Assembly (NCBI GenBank): GCA_964552715.1
Contig: CAZKHZ010000176.1
Location: forward strand, 1-7,852
DNA: 7,852 nt
Source: UBA7692 sp964552715
GTDB taxonomy: Bacteria; Bacteroidota; Bacteroidia; Chitinophagales; LD1
Direction: 5' to 3'
Position 1 is the first letter of the stretch, and each line of letters starts with the position of its first letter. Positions 1 to 5,530 of this stretch are shown here, in pieces. A program made the translations under genes and the position numbers. The notes under the pieces were generated by a model that was not told the origin of the DNA, did no database searches, and saw only the letters and a list, made by a program, of their open reading frames with translations.

Positions 1-84
1 AGAGCAATAAATTTAATTACTCGATTGATAATTTTAATTGCTAGAGCAATAAATTTTATTGCTCAATTGATGATTTTCTTCGCT
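1..84. repeat. Two copies of a 42-bp AT-rich imperfect tandem repeat
   Basis: Bases 1-42 and 43-84 align without gaps, with 35 of 42 positions identical by my count (differences at unit positions 15, 19, 23, 30, 36, 37 and 39). Each unit starts AGAGCAATAAATTT. The second unit contains a near-perfect dyad, GAGCAATAAA (44-53) and TTTATTGCTC (55-64), able to form a hairpin of about 8-9 bp. The first unit has the same dyad with a mismatch. A further dyad, ATTGCT/AGCAAT, spans the junction (37-42 and 45-50). The array starts at base 1, so more copies may lie outside the window. There is no T-tract on the minus strand after the hairpin, so it is not a typical terminator for rimO. Function unknown. 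Confidence 0.7.
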
Positions 85-223
85 TATTAGGAATATCAGT
101 TAATAAAAAATTCCATTAAAAACGAGTAGTTATTCAACATCCTGCAGGTTTCATCTCTACTACCTTTCGATTGCGGACATTATTGAAATTCAAATTTGTT
201 GTGAATTTATTACTTTAAAAATG
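85..223. other. Gene-free AT-rich stretch downstream of rimO
   Basis: I see no convincing coding sequence, RNA gene or intrinsic terminator here. Visible structure is limited to an 8-bp palindrome CCTGCAGG (141-148), a weak AT-rich inverted repeat AAATTCA/TGAATTT (186-192 and 202-208), and a 5-bp GGAAT/ATTCC pairing (90-94 and 110-114). None is followed by a T-tract in the direction of rimO transcription, so how rimO transcription ends is not clear from the sequence. Confidence 0.5.
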
Positions 224-1534
224 TCAAATTAATTCGCCCTGCAAGTCAAAGGCTTCGGCAGAAGTGATTTTTACTTGAGCAAAACCACCAACGCTTAAAT
301 AATTTTTCTTGGCATCTACCAATACTTCATTGTCCACCTCTGGGCTGTCGTATTCTGTTCTACCAATAAAGTAATTGCCTTCTTTTCTATCAAACAATAC
401 TTTAAAAGTCTTGCCCACTTTTTGTTGGTTTAGGTCGGCAGATATACTTTCTTGAACCGCCATCAACTCGGCAGCGCGCTCTTCTTTTATTTCTTGTGGC
501 ACATCATCTTCCAATCCATGTGCGCGGGTACTTTCTTCATGCGAATAGGTAAACACACCCAAGCGTTCAAAGCGCGATTGCTCGATAAAGTTTTTTAGGT
601 TATCAAAGTCTTGTTCTGATTCGCCCGGAAAGCCCACCAACATAGTTGTACGCAAAGCGATGTCAGGTACTTTTTTACGAATAGCTTCAATCAATTTAAT
701 TGTTTCGGCATTGGTAATGTTTCTGCGCATGGCAGTAAGGATGTTGTCGCTGGCGTGTTGCAGCGGCATATCCAAATAGTTGCACACTTTTTCGTTTTCG
801 GCAATGGCATCAATAATCTCCATCGGGAACTGCGCAGGGTAAGCATAGTGCAAGCGAATCCATTCAATGCCTTCCACCTTGTTTAGCTCGGCAAGCAGCT
901 TGGGCAGGGTTCTTTTTTTGTAAATATCTAAGCCGTAAAAAGTAAGTTCTTGCGCAATTAGCATAATTTCTTTCACGCCTTTTGCCGCCAATTTCTTGGC
1001 TTCGTTCACTACTTCTTCAATAGTTTTTGAAATGTGTTTGCCGCGCATCAAAGGGATGGCGCAAAACGAACACGTTCGGTTGCAGCCCTCCGATATTTTT
1101 AAAAATGCATAGTGCGAAGGCGTGGTAAGCAGTCGCTCTCCAATCAACTCGTGTTTGTAATCAACCTTTAAAGTCTTTAGCAAGCGGGGCAGTTCGTTGG
1201 TGCCAAAATAGGCATCCACTTCGGGTATCTCTGTTTCCAAAGAATCTTTGTAACGCGCGCTGAGGCAACCGGTTACATACAGTTTTTCAATTTTGCCCGC
1301 ATTTTTGGCATCCGCATATTCTAAAATAGTGTTGATACTTTCTTCTTTGGCACGGTCAATAAAGCCGCAGGTATTTATAATTACAATATTGCGGTCTTTG
1401 CTCCAGGTGTCGTGCGCCACATCATAGCCGCCATGTGTCATTTGCGACATCAGCACTTCGCTATCCACCAAGTTCTTCGAGCAGCCAAGCGTAATGACCG
1501 ATACTTTATTTTGTTTAAGTGTTTTGGTTTTCAT
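224..1534 (-). CDS. rimO: Ribosomal protein uS12 methylthiotransferase RimO
   Basis: Radical-SAM enzyme that adds a methylthio group to the conserved aspartate near the decoding centre in ribosomal protein uS12 (Asp89 in E. coli). The 436-residue length fits the family. The N-terminal UPF0004 domain has three cluster-binding cysteines: C18 (TLGCSKNLVDSE), C56 (NTCGF) and C90 (TGCLSARY). The radical-SAM CxxxCxxC motif is C151-C155-C158 (EGCNRTCSFC). The C-terminal TRAM domain is about residues 371-436. The exact TLGCSKN opening and 'GRTEYDSPEVDNEVLV' in the TRAM domain favour RimO over the tRNA enzyme MiaB. The ATG start is six bases after the stop of the DUF4926 gene, so it is probably co-transcribed with ftsY and the two small genes. 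It ends in TGA. Sampled GC is about 47 percent, the highest in the window. No truncation or missing key residue is seen. Confidence 0.97.
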   Translation of the reverse strand: MKTKTLKQNKVSVITLGCSKNLVDSEVLMSQMTHGGYDVAHDTWSKDRNIVIINTCGFIDRAKEESINTILEYADAKNAGKIEKLYVTGCLSARYKDSLETEIPEVDAYFGTNELPRLLKTLKVDYKHELIGERLLTTPSHYAFLKISEGCNRTCSFCAIPLMRGKHISKTIEEVVNEAKKLAAKGVKEIMLIAQELTFYGLDIYKKRTLPKLLAELNKVEGIEWIRLHYAYPAQFPMEIIDAIAENEKVCNYLDMPLQHASDNILTAMRRNITNAETIKLIEAIRKKVPDIALRTTMLVGFPGESEQDFDNLKNFIEQSRFERLGVFTYSHEESTRAHGLEDDVPQEIKEERAAELMAVQESISADLNQQKVGKTFKVLFDRKEGNYFIGRTEYDSPEVDNEVLVDAKKNYLSVGGFAQVKITSAEAFDLQGELI

Positions 1535-1540
1535 TTAAGA

Positions 1541-1771
1541 TTATGCGGCTTTAGCAAGTATGTGAAGAACAGCTTTTATTCCTGCACATGATTTTACCTG
1601 ATTGGTAGATACTGATTCTACACTTAGTGTACTTCCATCTGCCGCAAAAAATTCTATTTCAAATCCTTCCTGGTTTTCATAAGAATGAGCGATTACACCA
1701 ACATCCCCTTTTACATAAGGCGTGCCGTTTAAATCTTCGGTTAGAAATACTCTTTCAAATTCTTTGAGCAT
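1541..1771 (-). CDS. DUF4926 domain protein, small accessory protein of unknown function
   Basis: A 76-residue protein that resembles the DUF4926 family along most of its length. Features visible are an N-terminal 'ERVFLTEDL' strand, the 'KGDVGVIAHSY' turn (GDVG at 22-25), 'FEIEFF' (37-42), 'ADGSTLSV' (44-51) and 'TNQVKS' (56-61). The GDVG-xxxx-EVEF pattern suggests a small SH3-like beta barrel; that is my inference. The C-terminal tail (62-76) is short, hydrophobic and alanine-rich. There is no signal peptide. It begins two bases after the DUF6883 stop and ends six bases before rimO. Sampled GC is about 38 percent. I recall DUF4926 and DUF6883 genes being neighbours in other bacteria, which suggests a functional pair such as toxin/antitoxin or effector/immunity, with this as the smaller partner. 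No function is established by the sequence. Confidence 0.8.
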   Translation of the reverse strand: MLKEFERVFLTEDLNGTPYVKGDVGVIAHSYENQEGFEIEFFAADGSTLSVESVSTNQVKSCAGIKAVLHILAKAA

Positions 1772-1773
1772 GG

Positions 1774-2106
1774 TTATATTTTATACGCGGTTACAAATTT
1801 AATTACTTTTTCGGTTGCTTCTCTTATCCAGACACTTCTTATAACGTGAGTTTTTTCGTTTGGAAATACTATTGGGCTTTCAAAAATGTATTTAATTCCA
1901 AAAGGTGTTGTTAGTTGTTTAGATATTTCGTGTTGAGTCGCTTGCTGTTTTAGCAAATTTTCAAATTGCCACTCTGTTTCAGAATTTATACCATTAGCTA
2001 TAAAAAAATCCGCTTTAGCTTTTCCATCTGGATGATTAGGATTAAGCAAATAAGCCCGAAGTTTATTTTTAGCAATCTCTAAAATGGTATCTGAAGGTAA
2101 TTTCAT
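1774..2106 (-). CDS. DUF6883 domain protein, small protein of unknown function
   Basis: A 110-residue soluble protein resembling DUF6883. Typical elements are a leading 'KLP', the block 'KLRAYLLNPNHPDGKAK' (15-31) with conserved K, L, Y, L and the HP-x-GK-x-K motif, an amphipathic stretch (45-60), 'FGIKYIF' (69-75) and 'HVIRSVWI' (87-94), closing with 'KFVTAY' (103-108). There is no transmembrane segment or signal peptide. Its ATG overlaps the ftsY TGA as ATGA (2103-2106), so translation is probably coupled to ftsY. The DUF4926 gene follows after two bases. Hand-counted GC over 1801-2100 is about 32 percent, clearly below ftsY and rimO, which hints at acquisition. It could be a toxin-like partner of the DUF4926 protein, but no catalytic residues can be assigned. 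The family call is from memory of the motif. Confidence 0.78.
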   Translation of the reverse strand: MKLPSDTILEIAKNKLRAYLLNPNHPDGKAKADFFIANGINSETEWQFENLLKQQATQHEISKQLTTPFGIKYIFESPIVFPNEKTHVIRSVWIREATEKVIKFVTAYKI

Positions 2107-3056
2107 TTTTTAAATAGACTCTCCACAAACAACTTCTTATTAAACACCTGCAACTTATCAATCGCCTCTCCCACACCAATGTAACGAATAGGAATTTTGA
2201 ATTGGTCGGTAATGCCAAGTACGACTCCACCTTTTGCAGTGCCGTCTAACTTAGTTATGGCAATTGCTGTCACCTGCGTTGCTGCGGTAAACTGTTTAGC
2301 TTGTTCAATTGCATTTTGCCCTGTGGAGCCATCCAACACCAACAATACTTCGTGTGGAGCATCAGGCACCACCTTTTGCATCACACGCTTAATTTTTGAA
2401 AGCTCGTTCATCAAATCCACACGGTTGTGCAAGCGACCAGCGGTGTCAATAATTACTACATCGGCATTGTCGGCAACACCTTTTTCTAAAGTAGTAAAAG
2501 CAACCGAAGCAGGGTCAGCACCCATGTGCGATTTTACAATGTCCACCCCCGAGCGTTTTGCCCACACATCTAATTGCTCAATTGCCGCTGCACGAAAAGT
2601 ATCGGCAGCACCAAGTAATACCTTTTTGCCTGCTGTTTTAAGTTGATGCGAAAGTTTGCCAATAGTAGTTGTTTTGCCTGCGCCATTCACACCCACTACC
2701 ATAATTACATAAGGCTTTTTGTCGGTAGGGGTATCAAAATTTTCGGCATCAATATTGTTGCTTTCGGCAAGCAGTGCAACAATTTCATCACGAATCAAAG
2801 TGTGCATTTCATCTTCAGATGAAAACTTATCTGTGGCTGCGCGTGCTTCAATTCTCTTTATAAGTTTTGAAGTAGTTGCAACACCTACATCCGATGCAAT
2901 TAGGGCTTCTTCCAAGCTATCTAAAACCTCTTCATCAATCTTGCTTTTGCCAACAAATACTTTGGCAATACGAGCAAAGAAACCCTCTTTGGTTTTTTCC
3001 AAACCTTTATCAAGGTCTTCCTTTTTTTCTTTGGTGAAAAAGTTGAATAATCCCAT
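2103..3056 (-). CDS. ftsY: Signal recognition particle receptor FtsY
   Basis: SRP-receptor GTPase that docks Ffh-ribosome complexes at the inner membrane for co-translational insertion. Starting at MGLFNFF gives 317 residues. An upstream in-frame ATG (3089) would add 11 residues, but its codons overlap the terminator flank, while 3056 has the SD-like AAAAGGAA eight bases upstream. Domains: short basic/acidic N-terminal segment (1-25), NG-domain helical bundle (about 26-110), and GTPase core. G1 is GVNGAGKTTT (122-131), the insertion-box motif DTFRAAA (152-158), G3 DTAGR (204-208), G4 TKLD (268-271) and the closing GG (276-277). The long acidic A domain of E. coli is absent, as is usual in this phylum. 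The 3' end overlaps the DUF6883 start. The gene lies after a terminator, so expression needs read-through or its own promoter; I could not identify the latter. Confidence 0.97.
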   Translation of the reverse strand: MGLFNFFTKEKKEDLDKGLEKTKEGFFARIAKVFVGKSKIDEEVLDSLEEALIASDVGVATTSKLIKRIEARAATDKFSSEDEMHTLIRDEIVALLAESNNIDAENFDTPTDKKPYVIMVVGVNGAGKTTTIGKLSHQLKTAGKKVLLGAADTFRAAAIEQLDVWAKRSGVDIVKSHMGADPASVAFTTLEKGVADNADVVIIDTAGRLHNRVDLMNELSKIKRVMQKVVPDAPHEVLLVLDGSTGQNAIEQAKQFTAATQVTAIAITKLDGTAKGGVVLGITDQFKIPIRYIGVGEAIDKLQVFNKKLFVESLFKK

Positions 3057-3063
3057 TGCTATA

Positions 3064-3071
3064 TTCCTTTT
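3064..3071 (-). promoter_or_regulatory. Shine-Dalgarno-like site that sets the ftsY start
   Basis: On the minus strand AAAAGGAA lies eight bases before the ATG at 3056. It decides between the two in-frame starts of ftsY: the ATG at 3089 lacks such a site and its upstream bases form the terminator stem. Shine-Dalgarno sites are known to be uncommon in Bacteroidota, so this one is worth noting. Confidence 0.6.
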
Positions 3072-3090
3072 AGTAACTTCTTGAAACAAA

Positions 3091-3112
3091 AAAGCCTCTT
3101 TGCAGAGGCTTT
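3091..3112 (-). terminator. Intrinsic terminator after the DUF4295/bL38 gene
   Basis: A perfect 9-bp stem AAAGCCTCT (3091-3099) and AGAGGCTTT (3104-3112) with a four-base loop. Read on the minus strand the stem ends in GGCTTT and runs straight into TTTGTTT (3090-3084), the classic hairpin plus U-tract. It lies 19 bases after the bL38 stop and 34 bases before the ftsY start, so it separates the ribosomal-protein transcript from ftsY or attenuates read-through into it. On the plus strand the stem ends in GGCTTT followed by AAAATTAT, so termination in that direction is less likely. Confidence 0.85.
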
Positions 3113-3131
3113 AAAATTATTTGTTGAATGC

Positions 3132-3302
3132 TTAGTCTTTTTGAGCTAAGAATTCTTGCACCTTGTCTTTGTGAATGATTTTTTCTAAGAAACCATAAGA
3201 TGAACTGGTTTTAGATTTTATCGCTTTGATAACTTTTACATAGTCTTTTGAACCTACCTGAGCCTGACGGTCAGTTCTCGCGTTCTTTGAAACTTTAGCC
3301 AT
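3132..3302 (-). CDS. DUF4295 family protein, Bacteroidota ribosomal protein bL38
   Basis: I translated this short frame by hand: 56 residues, starting MAKVSKNARTDRQAQVGSKD and ending FLAQKD, then TAA. It is very basic (many lysines) and has the DUF4295 pattern 'DYVKVIKAIKS' (20-30), 'SSSYGFLEKII' (33-43) and 'HKDKVQEFLAQK' (44-55). Published work on the Flavobacterium johnsoniae ribosome, as I recall it, assigned this family as an extra large-subunit protein named bL38. The gene starts 19 bases after the rpmG stop and is followed by the terminator at 3091-3112, so it is the last gene of the rpmB-rpmG-bL38 group. This conserved order in the phylum supports the call more than the short sequence alone. 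The ATG at 3302 is the only sensible start. Confidence 0.9.
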   Translation of the reverse strand: MAKVSKNARTDRQAQVGSKDYVKVIKAIKSKTSSSYGFLEKIIHKDKVQEFLAQKD

Positions 3303-3321
3303 TGTTGAATTATTTTATTGG

Positions 3322-3510
3322 TTACTTAATTTCTTTGTGAACTGTATGGCGTTTCAATATCGGATTGTATTTACGCAATTCGATACGCTCGGTTGTATTC
3401 TTACGGTTTTTGTAAGAAATGTAACGAGATGTACCTGATTTTCCACTGTCTTTATGTTCGGTGCATTCCAAAATGATTTGAATGCGCGCGTCTTTTGATT
3501 TTTTTGCCAT
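3322..3510 (-). CDS. rpmG: 50S ribosomal protein bL33
   Basis: Large-subunit ribosomal protein of 62 residues located near the tRNA exit region. Family signatures are 'IQIILECTEHK' (10-20), 'RYISYKNRKNTTERIELRKYNP' (split over 29-50) and 'KRHTVHKEIK' (53-62). The usual zinc ribbon has two CxxC pairs. Here only C16 of the first pair remains (C-T-E-H), and the second pair is replaced by N-P-I-L around 49-52. This is therefore the zinc-independent (C-minus) form, which does not need zinc to fold. It follows rpmB by 20 bases and precedes the bL38 gene by 19, so the three genes probably form one transcript. Confidence 0.96.
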   Translation of the reverse strand: MAKKSKDARIQIILECTEHKDSGKSGTSRYISYKNRKNTTERIELRKYNPILKRHTVHKEIK

Positions 3511-3530
3511 TGTTAATTTAATTTAGAGGG

Positions 3531-3776
3531 TTAGTTATTTGCCGCTGCGGCTTCTTTTTTGTCTAAATCTTTAAGGTATTGGAAAATACCTTTTCTGTTG
3601 ATAGAGCGTAACACCGAAGTGCAAATACGCAATTCAATCCACTCGCCTAACTCAGGCACAAAGAATCTCTTCTTGTGCAAATTGGGCAAAAATCTGCGCT
3701 TAGTTTTGTGGTTAGAGTGCGAAACTTTGTTTCCGCTAACCGGGCGCTTTCCTGAAATATCACATACACGAGCCAT
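3531..3776 (-). CDS. rpmB: 50S ribosomal protein bL28
   Basis: Large-subunit ribosomal protein of 81 residues. It has the family opening 'MARVCDISGKRPVSGN' (1-16), then 'HKTKRRFLPNLHKKRF' (23-38), and 'ELRICTSVLRSINRKGI' (48-64), which align well with E. coli bL28. Only C5 remains of a possible zinc ribbon. The tail 'KKEAAAANN' (73-81) is low complexity. First gene of the rpmB-rpmG-bL38 group, with a Bacteroidota-type promoter just upstream (-7 at 3797-3804) that would give a leader of about 15 bases. The ATG at 3776 begins the conserved MARVC motif, so the start is firm. Confidence 0.97.
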   Translation of the reverse strand: MARVCDISGKRPVSGNKVSHSNHKTKRRFLPNLHKKRFFVPELGEWIELRICTSVLRSINRKGIFQYLKDLDKKEAAAANN

Positions 3777-3796
3777 TGCTAAAAAATTTGAGCGCG

Positions 3797-3827
3797 CAAA
3801 GATGCAGGAAAAATTGATTAATCCAAA
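3797..3827 (-). promoter_or_regulatory. Bacteroidota-type promoter for rpmB-rpmG-bL38
   Basis: On the minus strand TTTG (3827-3824) is followed after 19 bases by CATCTTTG (3804-3797), then CGCGC. The known Bacteroidota consensus is TTG/TTTG at -33 and TAnnTTTG at -7 with about 19-21 bases between. Only the first base of the -7 element differs. Its position, about 20 bases before the rpmB ATG and after the protease stop, is what a promoter for a ribosomal-protein group should have. No start-site data are available. Confidence 0.6.
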
Positions 3828-3860
3828 CCGTGATTTAATTTTTATTCCAGTTGAATCTGC

Positions 3861-5477
3861 CTAAATTTTCTCTAAAGCTTTTTTTAGGTCTAAATCTTCA
3901 GATTGAAGCAGATATATGTAGCCTTCGTTTTGCCAATGCTGCCTTCCAAAAAAAGCTTTGATACGGTTTTTAAGTTTTGATTGATATGCGTTGAGCTTCT
4001 GGATATCAGTTTTCATACCTTGTTGCTTTGCAAATGCCATGTATTGCTCATACAACTTATCATCTACCGAAAAGTCTTGAGCAAATGATTTTAAGTCTTT
4101 AAACTTTTCAACCTCTGTTTGATACTGAGGATAATACTTGTAGGTAAACTCCGCAATAAAACTTGACGCCTCAGCATAGGCGACATTAAATATTGTGCTG
4201 TCGAATGGTACAAACACATCGGGGCGAATGCCACCACCGCCATATACGATTCTACCTTTTGCAGTTTTAAAAATTAATGAATCAGCTTGAGTTATAGAAT
4301 CTTCTTTCAAAAGGCTGCCATCCTCATATCGTTTATAAATTGCCTCATTGTAGGCATCCTTACCTTTTTCATAAGATTTTTGGATGCACCTGCCAGATGG
4401 TGTGTAGTAGCGGGCAACAGTGAGGCGCAAAGCAGAGCCATCACCCAATTTATATTGTTCCTGCACTAATCCTTTGCCAAATGTGCTTCTGCCAACAATT
4501 GCACCTCTGTCCCAATCTTGAATGGCGCCCGCAAGAATTTCACTTGCCGATGCGGAACCTTGGTCAACCAAAATGGTTAATGCACCTTTTTCAAATAAGC
4601 CTTCGCGTGCACCAATATAGTCTTGACGTTTGTATGCGTTTCCTTTTGTGTAAACGATAATCTTTTCACCCGTTAAAAGTTCATCGGCAATTTCTGCTGC
4701 TGCATTTAGATAGCCGCCACCGTTTTGTCGCACATCTACTATCAACTTTTTCAATCCTTGTTCATTCAATTTTCTGAGCCCTTTTTTGAACTCATCATGT
4801 GTAGTTGCGCTAAAACGATTGATGCGGATGTAACCCGTTTCTTCATTCAACATAAAAGCTGCATCTACACTGTATAATGGAATTTTATTTCGGATGATGG
4901 TATAGTTGTATATTTTGCCTGAACCATTGCGCAGGATGCCCACTTTCACTTTTGTACCTTTTGCTCCGCGCAATTTTTTCAACACATCTTCATTTTTAAT
5001 CTTGATGCCCGCAACAGTTGTGTCATTTATCAAAACAATTCTGTCTCCAGCTTTTAAGCCTACTTCTTCCGAAGGTCCACCAGAAATTGGTGATACAACA
5101 ATGATAGTATCGTCCATAATATGAAACTCGATACCTACGCCTTCAAAATTGCCTTCTAGTGATTCATTTTCTCTTTCTAAATCTGATGCGGGAATGTAGT
5201 TAGAATGTGGGTCAAGTGAAGAGAGCATTTCTTGAATGGCACTTTCGTAAATCTTTTCAGTGTTTACCGTGTCCACATATTTTAGCTTTACAAAGGTTAG
5301 TATGTCATCAATTTTATCGTAACCAGATTGCACAAATGGTGTCTTTTTACCATCGTTTACAGAAGTAAGCATCAAACCAAGTAATACGCCAAAAACTAAC
5401 ACCAATGCGTAAATCATTGGCTGCCACACATTGATTTTTTTAGATTTCACAATAGGCTCACTTTTTTCTAATTCCAT
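3861..5477 (-). CDS. S41 family C-terminal processing peptidase (CtpA/Prc-like)
   Basis: Serine protease that removes C-terminal peptides from, or degrades, envelope proteins. It has 538 residues. A short basic N-terminus is followed by one membrane segment (about 18-40, 'MIYALVLVFGVLLGLML'), placing the rest in the periplasm. The PDZ domain is about 105-195 ('FEGVGIEF' 111-118; 'SGGPSEEVGLKAGD' 132-145). The catalytic S41 core contains 'GSASASE' (307-313) and 'FGKGLVQ' (333-339). By spacing to B. subtilis CtpA (Ser/Lys/Gln at +25 and +4) the triad should be S310, K335 and Q339, all present. A C-terminal extension of about 110 residues (from 430) is rich in K, F, Y and Q and is likely helical. 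The gene lies 53 bases after the proline dehydrogenase and 84 bases before rpmB. No clear promoter or terminator of its own was seen. Confidence 0.95.
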   Translation of the reverse strand: MELEKSEPIVKSKKINVWQPMIYALVLVFGVLLGLMLTSVNDGKKTPFVQSGYDKIDDILTFVKLKYVDTVNTEKIYESAIQEMLSSLDPHSNYIPASDLERENESLEGNFEGVGIEFHIMDDTIIVVSPISGGPSEEVGLKAGDRIVLINDTTVAGIKIKNEDVLKKLRGAKGTKVKVGILRNGSGKIYNYTIIRNKIPLYSVDAAFMLNEETGYIRINRFSATTHDEFKKGLRKLNEQGLKKLIVDVRQNGGGYLNAAAEIADELLTGEKIIVYTKGNAYKRQDYIGAREGLFEKGALTILVDQGSASASEILAGAIQDWDRGAIVGRSTFGKGLVQEQYKLGDGSALRLTVARYYTPSGRCIQKSYEKGKDAYNEAIYKRYEDGSLLKEDSITQADSLIFKTAKGRIVYGGGGIRPDVFVPFDSTIFNVAYAEASSFIAEFTYKYYPQYQTEVEKFKDLKSFAQDFSVDDKLYEQYMAFAKQQGMKTDIQKLNAYQSKLKNRIKAFFGRQHWQNEGYIYLLQSEDLDLKKALEKI

Positions 5478-5530
5478 ATATATTTTTAAACTTGGTGAAA
5501 GTATGTGTTTTGATGTGCAATACTTGTTGA

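Noticed and set aside
1..84. CRISPR array
   Set aside because: The two units are directly adjacent with no spacers and with 7 of 42 positions differing.
141..148. Palindrome CCTGCAGG as an operator or attachment site
   Set aside because: It is a single 8-bp palindrome without flanking symmetry or a partner copy that I could find.
186..208. Inverted repeat AAATTCA/TGAATTT as the rimO terminator
   Set aside because: A 7-bp stem of mostly A-T pairs with no following T-tract in the minus-strand direction; not convincing.
2197..3084. Long plus-strand open frames at 2197-2646 and 2719-3084
   Set aside because: They lie opposite ftsY, whose GTPase motifs are unmistakable. The plus-strand translations are serine/threonine-rich with no recognisable domain.
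3057..3089. Longer FtsY beginning at the ATG at 3089
   Set aside because: The extra 11 residues lack family similarity, the start abuts the terminator, and the inner ATG has the Shine-Dalgarno site and the typical MGLFNFF opening.
3559..3864. Plus-strand open frame across rpmB and its upstream gap
   Set aside because: It is the antisense of bL28 plus its promoter region and resembles nothing; the protein on the other strand is certain.
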